From positions 1 through 13,798 of the forward strand of contig JAEZQN010000207.1 of assembly GCA_023441145.1 (NCBI GenBank): a stretch of 13,798 bases of DNA. The letters are read 5' to 3'. The stretch is from Bacillota bacterium. GTDB lineage: Bacteria; Bacillota; Clostridia; Lachnospirales; Lachnospiraceae. Position numbers and translations under genes: made by a program. Shown here in pieces: positions 7,639 to 13,798 of this stretch. The first letter of the stretch is position 1. Every line of letters starts with the position of its first letter. The notes under the pieces were generated by a model. That model worked only from the letters and a program-made list of their open reading frames with translations. It had not been told where the DNA came from and did no database searches.

Positions 7639-10287
7639 TCATTCCTTACTTTCTATTTGAAGTTCATATAGTTTATTCATTGCTTCAATTGGAGTCATTT
7701 TGGACAAATCAAGTTCCTTAATCTCATTAATGATACGTTCATATTGTAGAAAGATGTTTTGTTGTGGTAAAGAGCAAGTAAAATCAAATAGGGAAAGCTG
7801 AGTGCCATCAGAGGAATCTGTTCTTCCCTCTAAGATATTCTTGGTTTTATTTGCTATATCGTGGTCTGTTAGTTCCTTTACAATTTCCTTGGCACGAGAT
7901 AATACATTCTCTGGAACACCAGCAAGTTTAGCGACCTGTATTCCATAGCTTTTATCTGCTCCACCCTTTACAATTTTTCTAAGAAAGACAATATCGTCTC
8001 CCTGTTCTTTCACAGCGATACAATAGTTATTTACCCCGTCAATAGCTCCCTCTAATTCAGTAAGCTCATGATAATGGGTTGCAAATAAGGTTTTTGCACC
8101 TAAAAGCTTTGTATTACTAATATGCTCAACCACTGCCCAGGCAATGGATAATCCATCAAAGGTACTAGTTCCTCGTCCGATTTCATCTAGGATTAAGAGG
8201 CTGTCTTTCGTAGCATTACGAAGAATATTTGCAACCTCTGTCATTTCTACCATAAAGGTACTTTGACCACTTGCTAAATCATCAGAGGCACCTACTCTGG
8301 TAAAGATACGATCCACAATGCCTATATCGGCAGATTTTGCAGGGACAAAGGAGCCAATCTGAGCCATTAACACTATTAAAGCAGTTTGCCTCATATAGGT
8401 GGATTTACCTGCCATGTTTGGTCCTGTTATGATACTGACACGATTTGATTTATTATCAAGGAAGGTATCATTAGCAATAAACATATCGTTATTCATCATC
8501 TTTTCGACTACTGGATGACGACCGTCTTTGATATCTATTATCCCTTTAGAATTAATATAAGGACGAATATAACCTTGCTGATTCGCGACTGTAGCAAGGG
8601 AAGTAAATACATCTATTGTTGCAATTGCTTTGGCTGATTTTTGAATACGATGGATTTCTTTAGCAATAGTGTCTCTTACCTGGCAGAACAACTCATATTC
8701 TAGAGCAAATAGCTTGTCCTCAGCCCCAAGAATCATATCTTCTAGCTCCTTTAGCTCAGGGGTAATATAACGCTCTGCATTGGTTAAGGTTTGCTTTCTT
8801 GACCAAGTATCTGGAACAAGATTCTGATAGGAATTTGTAACCTCTAAATAATAACCAAAGACCTTATTAAACTTAATTCTTAAGTTCTTAATACCAGTAT
8901 TAGCTCTCTCTTTTTCTTCTAGTTCAGCCAGCCAGGTCTTACCATCTGTCTTACCACGTCTTAGTTTATCGACTTCCTCATGAAAGCCGTCCTTTATGAT
9001 ACCACCTTCCTTTACTGCTAAAGGTGGCTCCTCTGAAATAGAAGCATCAATTAGTGAGGCGATGTCCTCTAGACTATCAAGGTTCTCATAAATACTCTTA
9101 AGAAGCTTAGACTTAGAGCCATCTAAGAGAGTCTTAATATGAGGTAACATTGCCAAAGAATTATGAAAGGCAATTAAATCTCTAGGATTAGCTGTTTGAT
9201 AAACCACCTTACTAATCAATCGCTCTAAATCATAGATTGGATTCAGATATTCTCGAATTTCTTCTCTTGTAATGTAGTTATCGTATAGTTCATCAATTGC
9301 ATCTAAACGCTCATTAATCTCTTTTTTATCAATTAAAGGTTGCTCGATAAAGCTTCTAAGCTGTCTTGCTCCCATAGCCGTCTTGGTTTTATCAAGTACC
9401 CAAAGAAGGGAGCCTCTTTTTTGCTTTTCTCTAAGGGTCTCAACCAGTTCTAGATTCCTTCTAGAGGAACTGTCAATCAGCATAAACTTTGTAGTTTCAT
9501 ATGGGGTTAGATGGTTTATGTGAGTTAGTTCTGACTTTTGTGTATCGTATAAGAATTGTAACACCGCACCTGCTGCGATGGTTCCAATGGTATAATCCTT
9601 TAAGCCTAAGCCTTCTAAGGTACCGACATTAAAATGCTTTTTCAGCTCTCTAATACAGAGTTCTTCGTCGTAGTACCAGCTATCTATAGATGAAATAGCA
9701 ATCCCTAGACGGTTACTTAAGTCCTCTAAATCAATCCCTGATACCATGAAGGATTCGTTGCAGATAATTTCAGACGGAGAAAACTTATTGATCTCATCAA
9801 TTAGCTTTCTCTTAGAATCCATCTCCGTTACATAAAAGTCTCCTGTAGTGATATCTACAATGGAAACACCATATGCGTTTGTAGTATAGATCACGCACAT
9901 AAGATAATTATTTTTCGTCTCATCAAGGGACTGTGTATTTAGATTGGTACCAGGAGTTACAATACGTACGACTTCACGTTTTACCAACCCTTTTGCAGTC
10001 TTTGGATCCTCTACTTGTTCACAAATGGCGACCTTATACCCTTTGCTTACCAATTTACTTAAATAAGTATCTACAGCATGGTAAGGGATACCACACATAG
10101 GAGCTCTTTCCTCTAAGCCGCAATTTTTCCCGGTTAAGGTAATTTCAAGCTCTCTAGATGCAGTGATGGCATCATCAAAGAACATTTCATAAAAATCCCC
10201 TAAGCGATAAAATAAAATACAATCTTTATATTCATTTTTTGTCTCCAAATATTTCTGCATCATTGGAGTTAATGTCTCCATAATCAT
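7639..10287 (-). CDS. mutS: DNA mismatch recognition ATPase MutS
   Basis: 882 residues, a full-length MutS1. The mismatch-reading motif is GDFYEMF (30-36; F32 and E34). Connector and lever/clamp domains follow. The ABC-type ATPase has Walker A GPNMAGKST (622-630), the signature stretch around SGQSTFMVEM (673-682), Walker B LLILDEIGRG (697-706) and the switch FATHYHEL (735-742). QLSLF at 830-834 in the C-terminal tail is the beta-clamp-binding motif, as in B. subtilis MutS. It binds mismatches on nascent DNA and recruits MutL. The gene is 39 nt after the membrane MutS-like gene and 4 nt before mutL. Start choice is open: the ATG at 10287 lies only 3 nt from AAAGGA, while an in-frame ATG at 10281 (giving 880 residues) has a better 9-nt spacing. 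Confidence 0.97.
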   Translation of the reverse strand: MIMETLTPMMQKYLETKNEYKDCILFYRLGDFYEMFFDDAITASRELEITLTGKNCGLEERAPMCGIPYHAVDTYLSKLVSKGYKVAICEQVEDPKTAKGLVKREVVRIVTPGTNLNTQSLDETKNNYLMCVIYTTNAYGVSIVDITTGDFYVTEMDSKRKLIDEINKFSPSEIICNESFMVSGIDLEDLSNRLGIAISSIDSWYYDEELCIRELKKHFNVGTLEGLGLKDYTIGTIAAGAVLQFLYDTQKSELTHINHLTPYETTKFMLIDSSSRRNLELVETLREKQKRGSLLWVLDKTKTAMGARQLRSFIEQPLIDKKEINERLDAIDELYDNYITREEIREYLNPIYDLERLISKVVYQTANPRDLIAFHNSLAMLPHIKTLLDGSKSKLLKSIYENLDSLEDIASLIDASISEEPPLAVKEGGIIKDGFHEEVDKLRRGKTDGKTWLAELEEKERANTGIKNLRIKFNKVFGYYLEVTNSYQNLVPDTWSRKQTLTNAERYITPELKELEDMILGAEDKLFALEYELFCQVRDTIAKEIHRIQKSAKAIATIDVFTSLATVANQQGYIRPYINSKGIIDIKDGRHPVVEKMMNNDMFIANDTFLDNKSNRVSIITGPNMAGKSTYMRQTALIVLMAQIGSFVPAKSADIGIVDRIFTRVGASDDLASGQSTFMVEMTEVANILRNATKDSLLILDEIGRGTSTFDGLSIAWAVVEHISNTKLLGAKTLFATHYHELTELEGAIDGVNNYCIAVKEQGDDIVFLRKIVKGGADKSYGIQVAKLAGVPENVLSRAKEIVKELTDHDIANKTKNILEGRTDSSDGTQLSLFDFTCSLPQQNIFLQYERIINEIKELDLSKMTPIEAMNKLYELQIESKE

Positions 10288-10290
10288 TAA

Positions 10291-10296
10291 TCCTTT
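10291..10296 (-). promoter_or_regulatory. Ribosome binding site of mutS (favours the second ATG)
   Basis: AAAGGA is followed by TTA-ATG-ATT-ATG on the minus strand. The spacing is 3 nt to the first ATG (10287) and 9 nt to the second (10281). The second is the better-spaced start and removes two residues from the protein. Confidence 0.45.
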
Positions 10297-10326
10297 CTCT
10301 CAGGTAGTTTATTAGTTCATTTAGTT

Positions 10327-12009
10327 TTATAGTACAGACCAAGTACTGGTTTCTAAAAAGGCATTTGCTTCCTTTCCAGCCTTATCAATAATTAACTGAT
10401 CAAAACCTATAATTCCTAATAATTTAATTGCGTTTCTAGACTCTGCTCTACCTGTGTATAATTTATAGTCGAATAGTATATCATCCTCTATCACATCTTC
10501 TTGGAAATGATAATTATCATAATAGTTTTCTAGTATGTGTGTCAACTCAATATCATGGGTAGCCGCTATACAAATGGATGGATAATTTGTTAAATACTGT
10601 AGAATTTGTGAGGATGCAGCTATCCTCTCTAAGGTGTTAGTACCTCTAAGCACCTCATCAACAAAGCAAAGAACGGGCGTTCTGTCATTCATTTGGTCTA
10701 TAATTCGTTTTAAAGATTTTATCTCAACCATATAATAGCTTTCATTATTAACGATACTATCGTGTAAAGCCATGGAGGAATAAATCTTAAAGTAACAGGA
10801 ATGATAGAAATCTGCTAACACTGTATAAATTGTTTGAGCAAAGATCCCATTGATTGCAAGAGCTTTAAGAAAAGTCGATTTACCTGAAGCATTAGAGCCA
10901 GTAAGTAAAGCACTTCTTGTGGTTTCGAAGTTATTCTTTACCGGATTCTCTATCATAGGGTGATAAAGATTTGTTGTATTGATGTATGGCTTAATGGTAT
11001 GCGTTAAGATTGGAGTAGTATACTCTTTCATAAATTCACGATAGGAGGCAACAGCAACCATACTGTCTAAAAGGCCTACAATTTCATAGATTCTATTTAA
11101 ACTTTGCCTATTTGCTCTAAGTTGTTTTAGCATACTGTTAAACTTAATAATATCAATGTGTAGTGACATTCTAAAGTAATCTAAAATGATATCGGCTAAG
11201 CCTGAAGTGATAGATCTACCACCCAATACTAAACCTGCACCTCTAGCAAAATTTTTGAATTTAGAAGTATGTTCCATTAATTCAGTAGTATATGGTTCTA
11301 ACCCATTTAGTTCCATTTTGCTAAGATTCTTAGTGTTATGAATCATGTTAAGAATATAGCTAAAAACATTGAGATACACATCGATATTACCCTTTTCATT
11401 TTGGTAGTAAATAATATTAAAAACAATAAAGAAAACCAAAAGTAGGGCACCCAAAGTAGGCAAGAAAAAGATAAGTGAAATAGAAATTGGCAAGCCAAAA
11501 AAACATACATAATGTAACCAAGGGCGTTTGATTTCTATGTCATCTGTACGATTAATATACTCATATAGACTTATTTGCATATTCTTACCGAATTTATGAA
11601 ACATCAATTGTAGTTTTTCTCGGATTGCTACATTAGTTCTAAAGAGCTCTATGATACGATTACGTTCTTTTAGGGTTTCTTCCTCGTAAACCAATTTATG
11701 AAGCAAAGAAAAGAGGTACTCCTCTCCCATACTACTTCCAGTATTATTGATTAACATATAGATATTTTCCATATCTAAATCATTCCATGTAATGTCGTCA
11801 ATATCACTATCTATATTTTTATGCTCATTATAATATACGGCAATAGAAATTAGTTTTTCTGCAGTATATTCCTCCTCTGGTATATTGCCCCAGGCATTTC
11901 TTATCTTCTTAAGAAGCTGCTTTTCTCTAGCTTTCTCCAAATAGATACTTCTTATAATTAATACTACTAAAGCAGCAAGTATTATTAATATATACTCTAA
12001 TTCATCCAT
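10327..12009 (-). CDS. Membrane-anchored MutS-family ATPase (MutS-like, no mismatch domain)
   Basis: 560 residues. An N-terminal hydrophobic helix (about 6-22) and a tight pair of helices (about 165-182 and 184-202) predict membrane attachment. The C-terminal third is a MutS domain V ATPase: Walker A GSNASGKST (371-379), HDSIVNNESYYMVEIKSLK around 416-434 (signature-like region), Walker B VLCFVDE (446-452) and the switch ATHDIEL (483-489). The middle (about 210-350) looks like the MutS lever/core helices. The FxE mismatch-reading domain of MutS is absent, as is the Smr nuclease of MutS2. Such proteins are often annotated simply as 'MutS-related' or 'DNA mismatch repair protein MutS'; I know of no assigned function. 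It has its own promoter and AGGAGG ribosome site, and it leads the mutS-mutL run by 39 nt, so it is probably co-transcribed with canonical mismatch repair. Confidence 0.9.
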   Translation of the reverse strand: MDELEYILIILAALVVLIIRSIYLEKAREKQLLKKIRNAWGNIPEEEYTAEKLISIAVYYNEHKNIDSDIDDITWNDLDMENIYMLINNTGSSMGEEYLFSLLHKLVYEEETLKERNRIIELFRTNVAIREKLQLMFHKFGKNMQISLYEYINRTDDIEIKRPWLHYVCFFGLPISISLIFFLPTLGALLLVFFIVFNIIYYQNEKGNIDVYLNVFSYILNMIHNTKNLSKMELNGLEPYTTELMEHTSKFKNFARGAGLVLGGRSITSGLADIILDYFRMSLHIDIIKFNSMLKQLRANRQSLNRIYEIVGLLDSMVAVASYREFMKEYTTPILTHTIKPYINTTNLYHPMIENPVKNNFETTRSALLTGSNASGKSTFLKALAINGIFAQTIYTVLADFYHSCYFKIYSSMALHDSIVNNESYYMVEIKSLKRIIDQMNDRTPVLCFVDEVLRGTNTLERIAASSQILQYLTNYPSICIAATHDIELTHILENYYDNYHFQEDVIEDDILFDYKLYTGRAESRNAIKLLGIIGFDQLIIDKAGKEANAFLETSTWSVL

Positions 12010-12072
12010 TTATATATCCTCCTAAGCGGAATCTAACCAGTATATTAAATAACCCACGATTAAAGTGCTATC

Positions 12073-12088
12073 ATAAACTATAGTTTAT
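12073..12088. promoter_or_regulatory. Perfect 16-bp palindrome over the repair-operon start region (operator candidate)
   Basis: ATAAACTATAGTTTAT reads identically on both strands. It covers the last two bases of the -10 box and the expected transcription start of the promoter at 12087-12115, the classic position for a repressor operator. I do not recognise the regulator. It is AT-rich, so chance is not excluded. Confidence 0.45.
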
Positions 12089-12115
12089 TATAAGGAAAGT
12101 AAAAATAATTTTCAA
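12087..12115 (-). promoter_or_regulatory. Sigma-A promoter of the MutS-like/mutS/mutL/miaA run
   Basis: The minus strand reads TTGAAA (12115-12110), a 17-nt spacer, then TATAAT (12092-12087). That is one mismatch from full consensus with ideal spacing. The leader before the ATG at 12009 is about 70 nt and ends in AGGAGG (12023-12018) 8 nt before the start. This is the only strong promoter seen before mutS, so it probably drives the whole run. Confidence 0.8.
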
Positions 12116-12118
12116 TAG

Positions 12119-12135
12119 CTTATAGAATTTATAAG
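12119..12135. repeat. Short inverted repeat upstream of the -35 box
   Basis: CTTATA and TATAAG are separated by GAATT. The element sits just upstream of the -35 box of the promoter at 12087-12115. It could be a second regulator site or simply AT-rich upstream DNA. Confidence 0.25.
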
Positions 12136-12160
12136 TTTTTGTCATAAAACACCTAATCAT

Positions 12161-12210
12161 AAAAAGCACCTTCAAGTGATAGACATAATTGCCTATTACT
12201 TGAGGTGCTT
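12161..12210 (-). terminator. Intrinsic terminator of the NlpC/P60 gene
   Basis: In the minus-strand transcript AAGCACCTCAAGTAATAG pairs with CTATCACTTGAAGGTGCTT across a 10-nt loop, with one bulge and one mismatch. It is followed by a run of five T. The hairpin starts 15 nt after the TAA stop at 12225. On the plus strand the stem is not followed by a clean T-run, so the terminator is directional. It separates this gene from the repair operon. Confidence 0.88.
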
Positions 12211-12224
12211 ATTTCAGCAAGTTA

Positions 12225-13322
12225 TTAATCTTTAATAAATCGTACGGCCTTACAAATAGAACGATAGCTTAAGTTACTGATAATGATACCTGTAGATGGT
12301 GAGCTGGCATGAATCACCTGGCCACCACCAATATACATAGCTACATGATAGATGTAACCGTTATTTTCATAGAATACTAAATCGCCTGGTTTCACATCAT
12401 AAACACTTATTTCTCGACCCTTAGCTGCTTGGGTACGGGAAGTTCTAGATATATTGTAACCAAATTTACGATAGATTTTCATGGTAAAGGCGGAACAGTC
12501 AATACCACGGGTTAAGCTTGTCCCACCATATACATAGCGATTCCCTAAGAATTGCTTTGCATAGTTAACCATCTGTGCCCTTATGGAGCTACCGGTACTT
12601 TCGGAATAGGAAATAGCTTTTCTTAGTTGATAGCTTACGGTTACTAAATCACGATGAATGTAACCAATCTCATTATCCACTGCTACTTGAACCCATGTAG
12701 TATTTGAGTTATCCTTTACTTCAAGCTCTGTATCCTTTGGAACACTAGTTAGAGTCTTGCAAACCGTATTGGCATCAACACGAACTCTAGATGGCCCGTC
12801 CTTTACTGTGGCAACCAGATGACCTACTTTTTTGGCTAATGCAGGAACCTCATCACCCATAATTAGAAATTCTGTGGATACATATCCTGTAATACTACCA
12901 GATTTAATCTTTGCCCAGCCATTATCATCTACACTATATATATAGCAGCCTCCATTGTTTGGAAGCTTTCCAACTACCTTACCTTTTGTATCTGCTTTGT
13001 TACGTATATTTAAATAGCGATCTACTTTTGCAATGCCAATGTTTTCATATTTCTTAACAACTTCTGCCTCTTTATTTACTTGTGCTTCCTTTTCTTCCTT
13101 AGTCAAAAAGGTATCTAATCCTTTAGTATCATCATTTGTATCATCCTCTGTTGAGTCTGCTTCTGTATCTTCATAATACGTATTTAATGAAAGTGGTAAA
13201 CCGGCAACGGCTTGTTGACTCAAAATACTTTTACTTGCTGCTTCACTTTTATTACTTTGGCCGAATGCTATCAAAAGGATGGAAATACTAACAATTCCAT
13301 AGCATAATACTCTTTTTATCAC
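12225..13322 (-). CDS. Secreted NlpC/P60 peptidoglycan hydrolase with two SH3b domains
   Basis: 365 residues. A signal peptide (about 1-28: basic start, hydrophobic core, SEA-AS cleavage site) predicts export. A low-complexity acidic stretch (about 50-64) and a short charged helix (about 75-93) lead to two SH3b wall-binding domains (about 95-155 and 165-230; the first contains YLNIRNKADTKGKVVGKL). The C-terminal NlpC/P60 domain (about 245-365) has the catalytic cysteine in RGIDCSAF (C276) and histidines in HVAMYIGGG (H326) and VIHASSP (H338), the usual Cys-His-His spacing. Such enzymes are cysteine endopeptidases that cut within peptidoglycan stem peptides. The start is GTG with AGGAGG 7 nt upstream. 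It is a monocistronic unit with its own consensus promoter and terminator. A role in vegetative wall turnover is inferred from that promoter; the exact bond cut is not known. Confidence 0.93.
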   Translation of the reverse strand: MIKRVLCYGIVSISILLIAFGQSNKSEAASKSILSQQAVAGLPLSLNTYYEDTEADSTEDDTNDDTKGLDTFLTKEEKEAQVNKEAEVVKKYENIGIAKVDRYLNIRNKADTKGKVVGKLPNNGGCYIYSVDDNGWAKIKSGSITGYVSTEFLIMGDEVPALAKKVGHLVATVKDGPSRVRVDANTVCKTLTSVPKDTELEVKDNSNTTWVQVAVDNEIGYIHRDLVTVSYQLRKAISYSESTGSSIRAQMVNYAKQFLGNRYVYGGTSLTRGIDCSAFTMKIYRKFGYNISRTSRTQAAKGREISVYDVKPGDLVFYENNGYIYHVAMYIGGGQVIHASSPSTGIIISNLSYRSICKAVRFIKD

Positions 13323-13329
13323 GAAATGG

Positions 13330-13335
13330 CCTCCT
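13330..13335 (-). promoter_or_regulatory. Strong ribosome binding site that supports a GTG start
   Basis: AGGAGG lies 7 nt before the GTG at 13322-13320. The signal peptide begins directly at this codon and no in-frame ATG lies nearby, which settles the start. Confidence 0.8.
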
Positions 13336-13413
13336 AACCATAAATAGTATCCATATGGAGTTCAGAAAAGAAACACCATACTTATTACATAATTATTAAC
13401 AAATATATAAGAA

Positions 13414-13442
13414 ATTATAACAGAAATTTGAAAAAATGTCAA
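13414..13442 (-). promoter_or_regulatory. Perfect-consensus extended -10 sigma-A promoter for the NlpC/P60 gene
   Basis: The minus strand reads TTGACA (13442-13437), a 17-nt spacer, then TATAAT (13419-13414), with TG one base before the -10 (TGTTATAAT). All twelve core bases match consensus. The leader is about 85 nt. Expression would be high unless it is repressed. Confidence 0.9.
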
Positions 13443-13507
13443 TAATGTGAAATGTAGGCCTGTTTATTTAATATTTACGTAACATTTAAAATGTGTATAA
13501 CCAAGCT

Positions 13508-13552
13508 AATAAGGCAGTATCCGAGTATAGTCTACCCAAAAACTGCCTAATT
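13508..13552. repeat. Interrupted inverted repeat between spoIVA and the NlpC/P60 gene
   Basis: AATAAGGCAGT (13508-13518) and ACTGCCTAATT (13542-13552) pair at 10 of 11 positions around a 23-nt loop. It lies 36 nt beyond the spoIVA stop. No T-run follows in the minus direction, so it is a weak or Rho-independent-atypical terminator at best; it could stabilise the 3' end of the spoIVA transcript. Confidence 0.4.
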
Positions 13553-13588
13553 ATGCAGAAAACTCCGAATTATGTAACCAATGACAGT

Positions 13589-13798
13589 TTAGATGATGAT
13601 GCAGATTAGACCTCCATTACTATCATTTACAATTTTTTGCATAGTATCCTGGAGTTTCTGCTGAGACTCATCATTCAGCTTATTCACCTTGGTATTGATG
13701 CCGTCTTCCACTAATTGTTTTATGCTCTTACCAAATATGTTAGTTTCCCAAATACCATTTGGATTCCCCTTTGTATTCTCAGCAATATAAGACATTAG
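13589..13798 (-). CDS. spoIVA: Stage IV sporulation protein A (SpoIVA), C-terminal fragment
   Basis: The last 69 codons of a gene that begins outside the window; the frame is open to the edge, so the ATG at 13795 is internal. The peptide contains GNPNGIWETNIFGKSIKQLV and ends GGLICIII. This matches the SpoIVA C-terminus, which in Bacillus ends in GGLICIIL after an IWE-x-FGK-x-LV block. SpoIVA is a cytoskeletal-like ATPase made in the mother cell. It polymerises on the forespore surface as the base of the spore coat, and its C-terminal region is needed for localisation. Expression is normally under the mother-cell sigma-E; that promoter would be outside this window. The gene marks the organism as an endospore former. 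Confidence 0.93.
   Translation of the reverse strand, partial: LMSYIAENTKGNPNGIWETNIFGKSIKQLVEDGINTKVNKLNDESQQKLQDTMQKIVNDSNGGLICIII

Noticed and set aside
7294..7671. Plus-strand 125-codon open frame over the mutL start
   Set aside because: It overlaps the conserved ATPase domain of mutL in antisense and resembles nothing.
13793..13795. ATG near the window edge as the start of a 68-residue protein
   Set aside because: The frame continues open to the window end and the peptide is clearly the tail of SpoIVA, so this is an internal methionine.
1..13798. Mobile elements, CRISPR arrays, tRNA or rRNA genes, toxin-antitoxin or phage-defence genes
   Set aside because: No direct-repeat arrays, transposase or integrase motifs, cloverleaf-like sequence or defence domains were seen; genes are contiguous and core-like on one strand.

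Overview
All recognisable genes in this window lie on the minus strand. The DNA is AT-rich and densely coding. The set of a stage IV sporulation protein A (SpoIVA) C-terminus, an NlpC/P60 hydrolase with SH3b domains, a mutS-mutL-miaA run and an mreBCD-PBP cluster points to the chromosome of an endospore-forming, anaerobe-type Firmicute. Class Clostridia is most likely, and the overall look resembles Lachnospiraceae such as Lachnoclostridium. That placement is inference from gene content and composition; no search was run.

Layout in the direction of transcription (high to low coordinate): (1) 13798-13589, the C-terminal 69 codons of spoIVA, entering from outside the window. (2) A 266-bp intergenic region with an interrupted inverted repeat and a perfect-consensus sigma-A-type promoter. 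(3) 13322-12225, a secreted NlpC/P60 cell-wall hydrolase read from a GTG start and closed by an intrinsic terminator. (4) A good promoter carrying a 16-bp perfect palindrome over the start region, followed by a tightly packed run: a membrane-anchored MutS-family ATPase (12009-10327), mutS (10287-7639), mutL (7634-5670), miaA (5654-4701) and a PLP-dependent YnbB/'aluminium resistance' family enzyme (4672-3386). (5) A 134-bp gap with a plausible promoter and a leader hairpin. (6) A second run: radC, an atypical mreB paralogue, mreC, mreD and the first 23 codons of a class B penicillin-binding protein that leaves the window. Its start overlaps the mreD stop as ATGA.

The first run is a DNA mismatch-repair operon extended with tRNA modification and a PLP enzyme. 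MutS and MutL both carry QLSLF beta-clamp-binding motifs, and MutL carries the DQHA endonuclease motif, so repair here is probably the methyl-independent, clamp-directed type. The second run is the elongation-complex scaffold (MreB/MreC/MreD/PBP2-like) with radC as leader gene, an arrangement also known from Bacillus.

Most of the window is conventional core genome. The points that deserve attention are the membrane-anchored MutS-like ATPase heading the repair operon, the MreB paralogue whose predicted catalytic Glu is Lys and whose phosphate-binding loop is altered, and the palindrome over the repair-operon promoter. I see no mobile elements, tRNA, rRNA, CRISPR or phage genes, and nothing that amounts to a clearly new multi-gene system.
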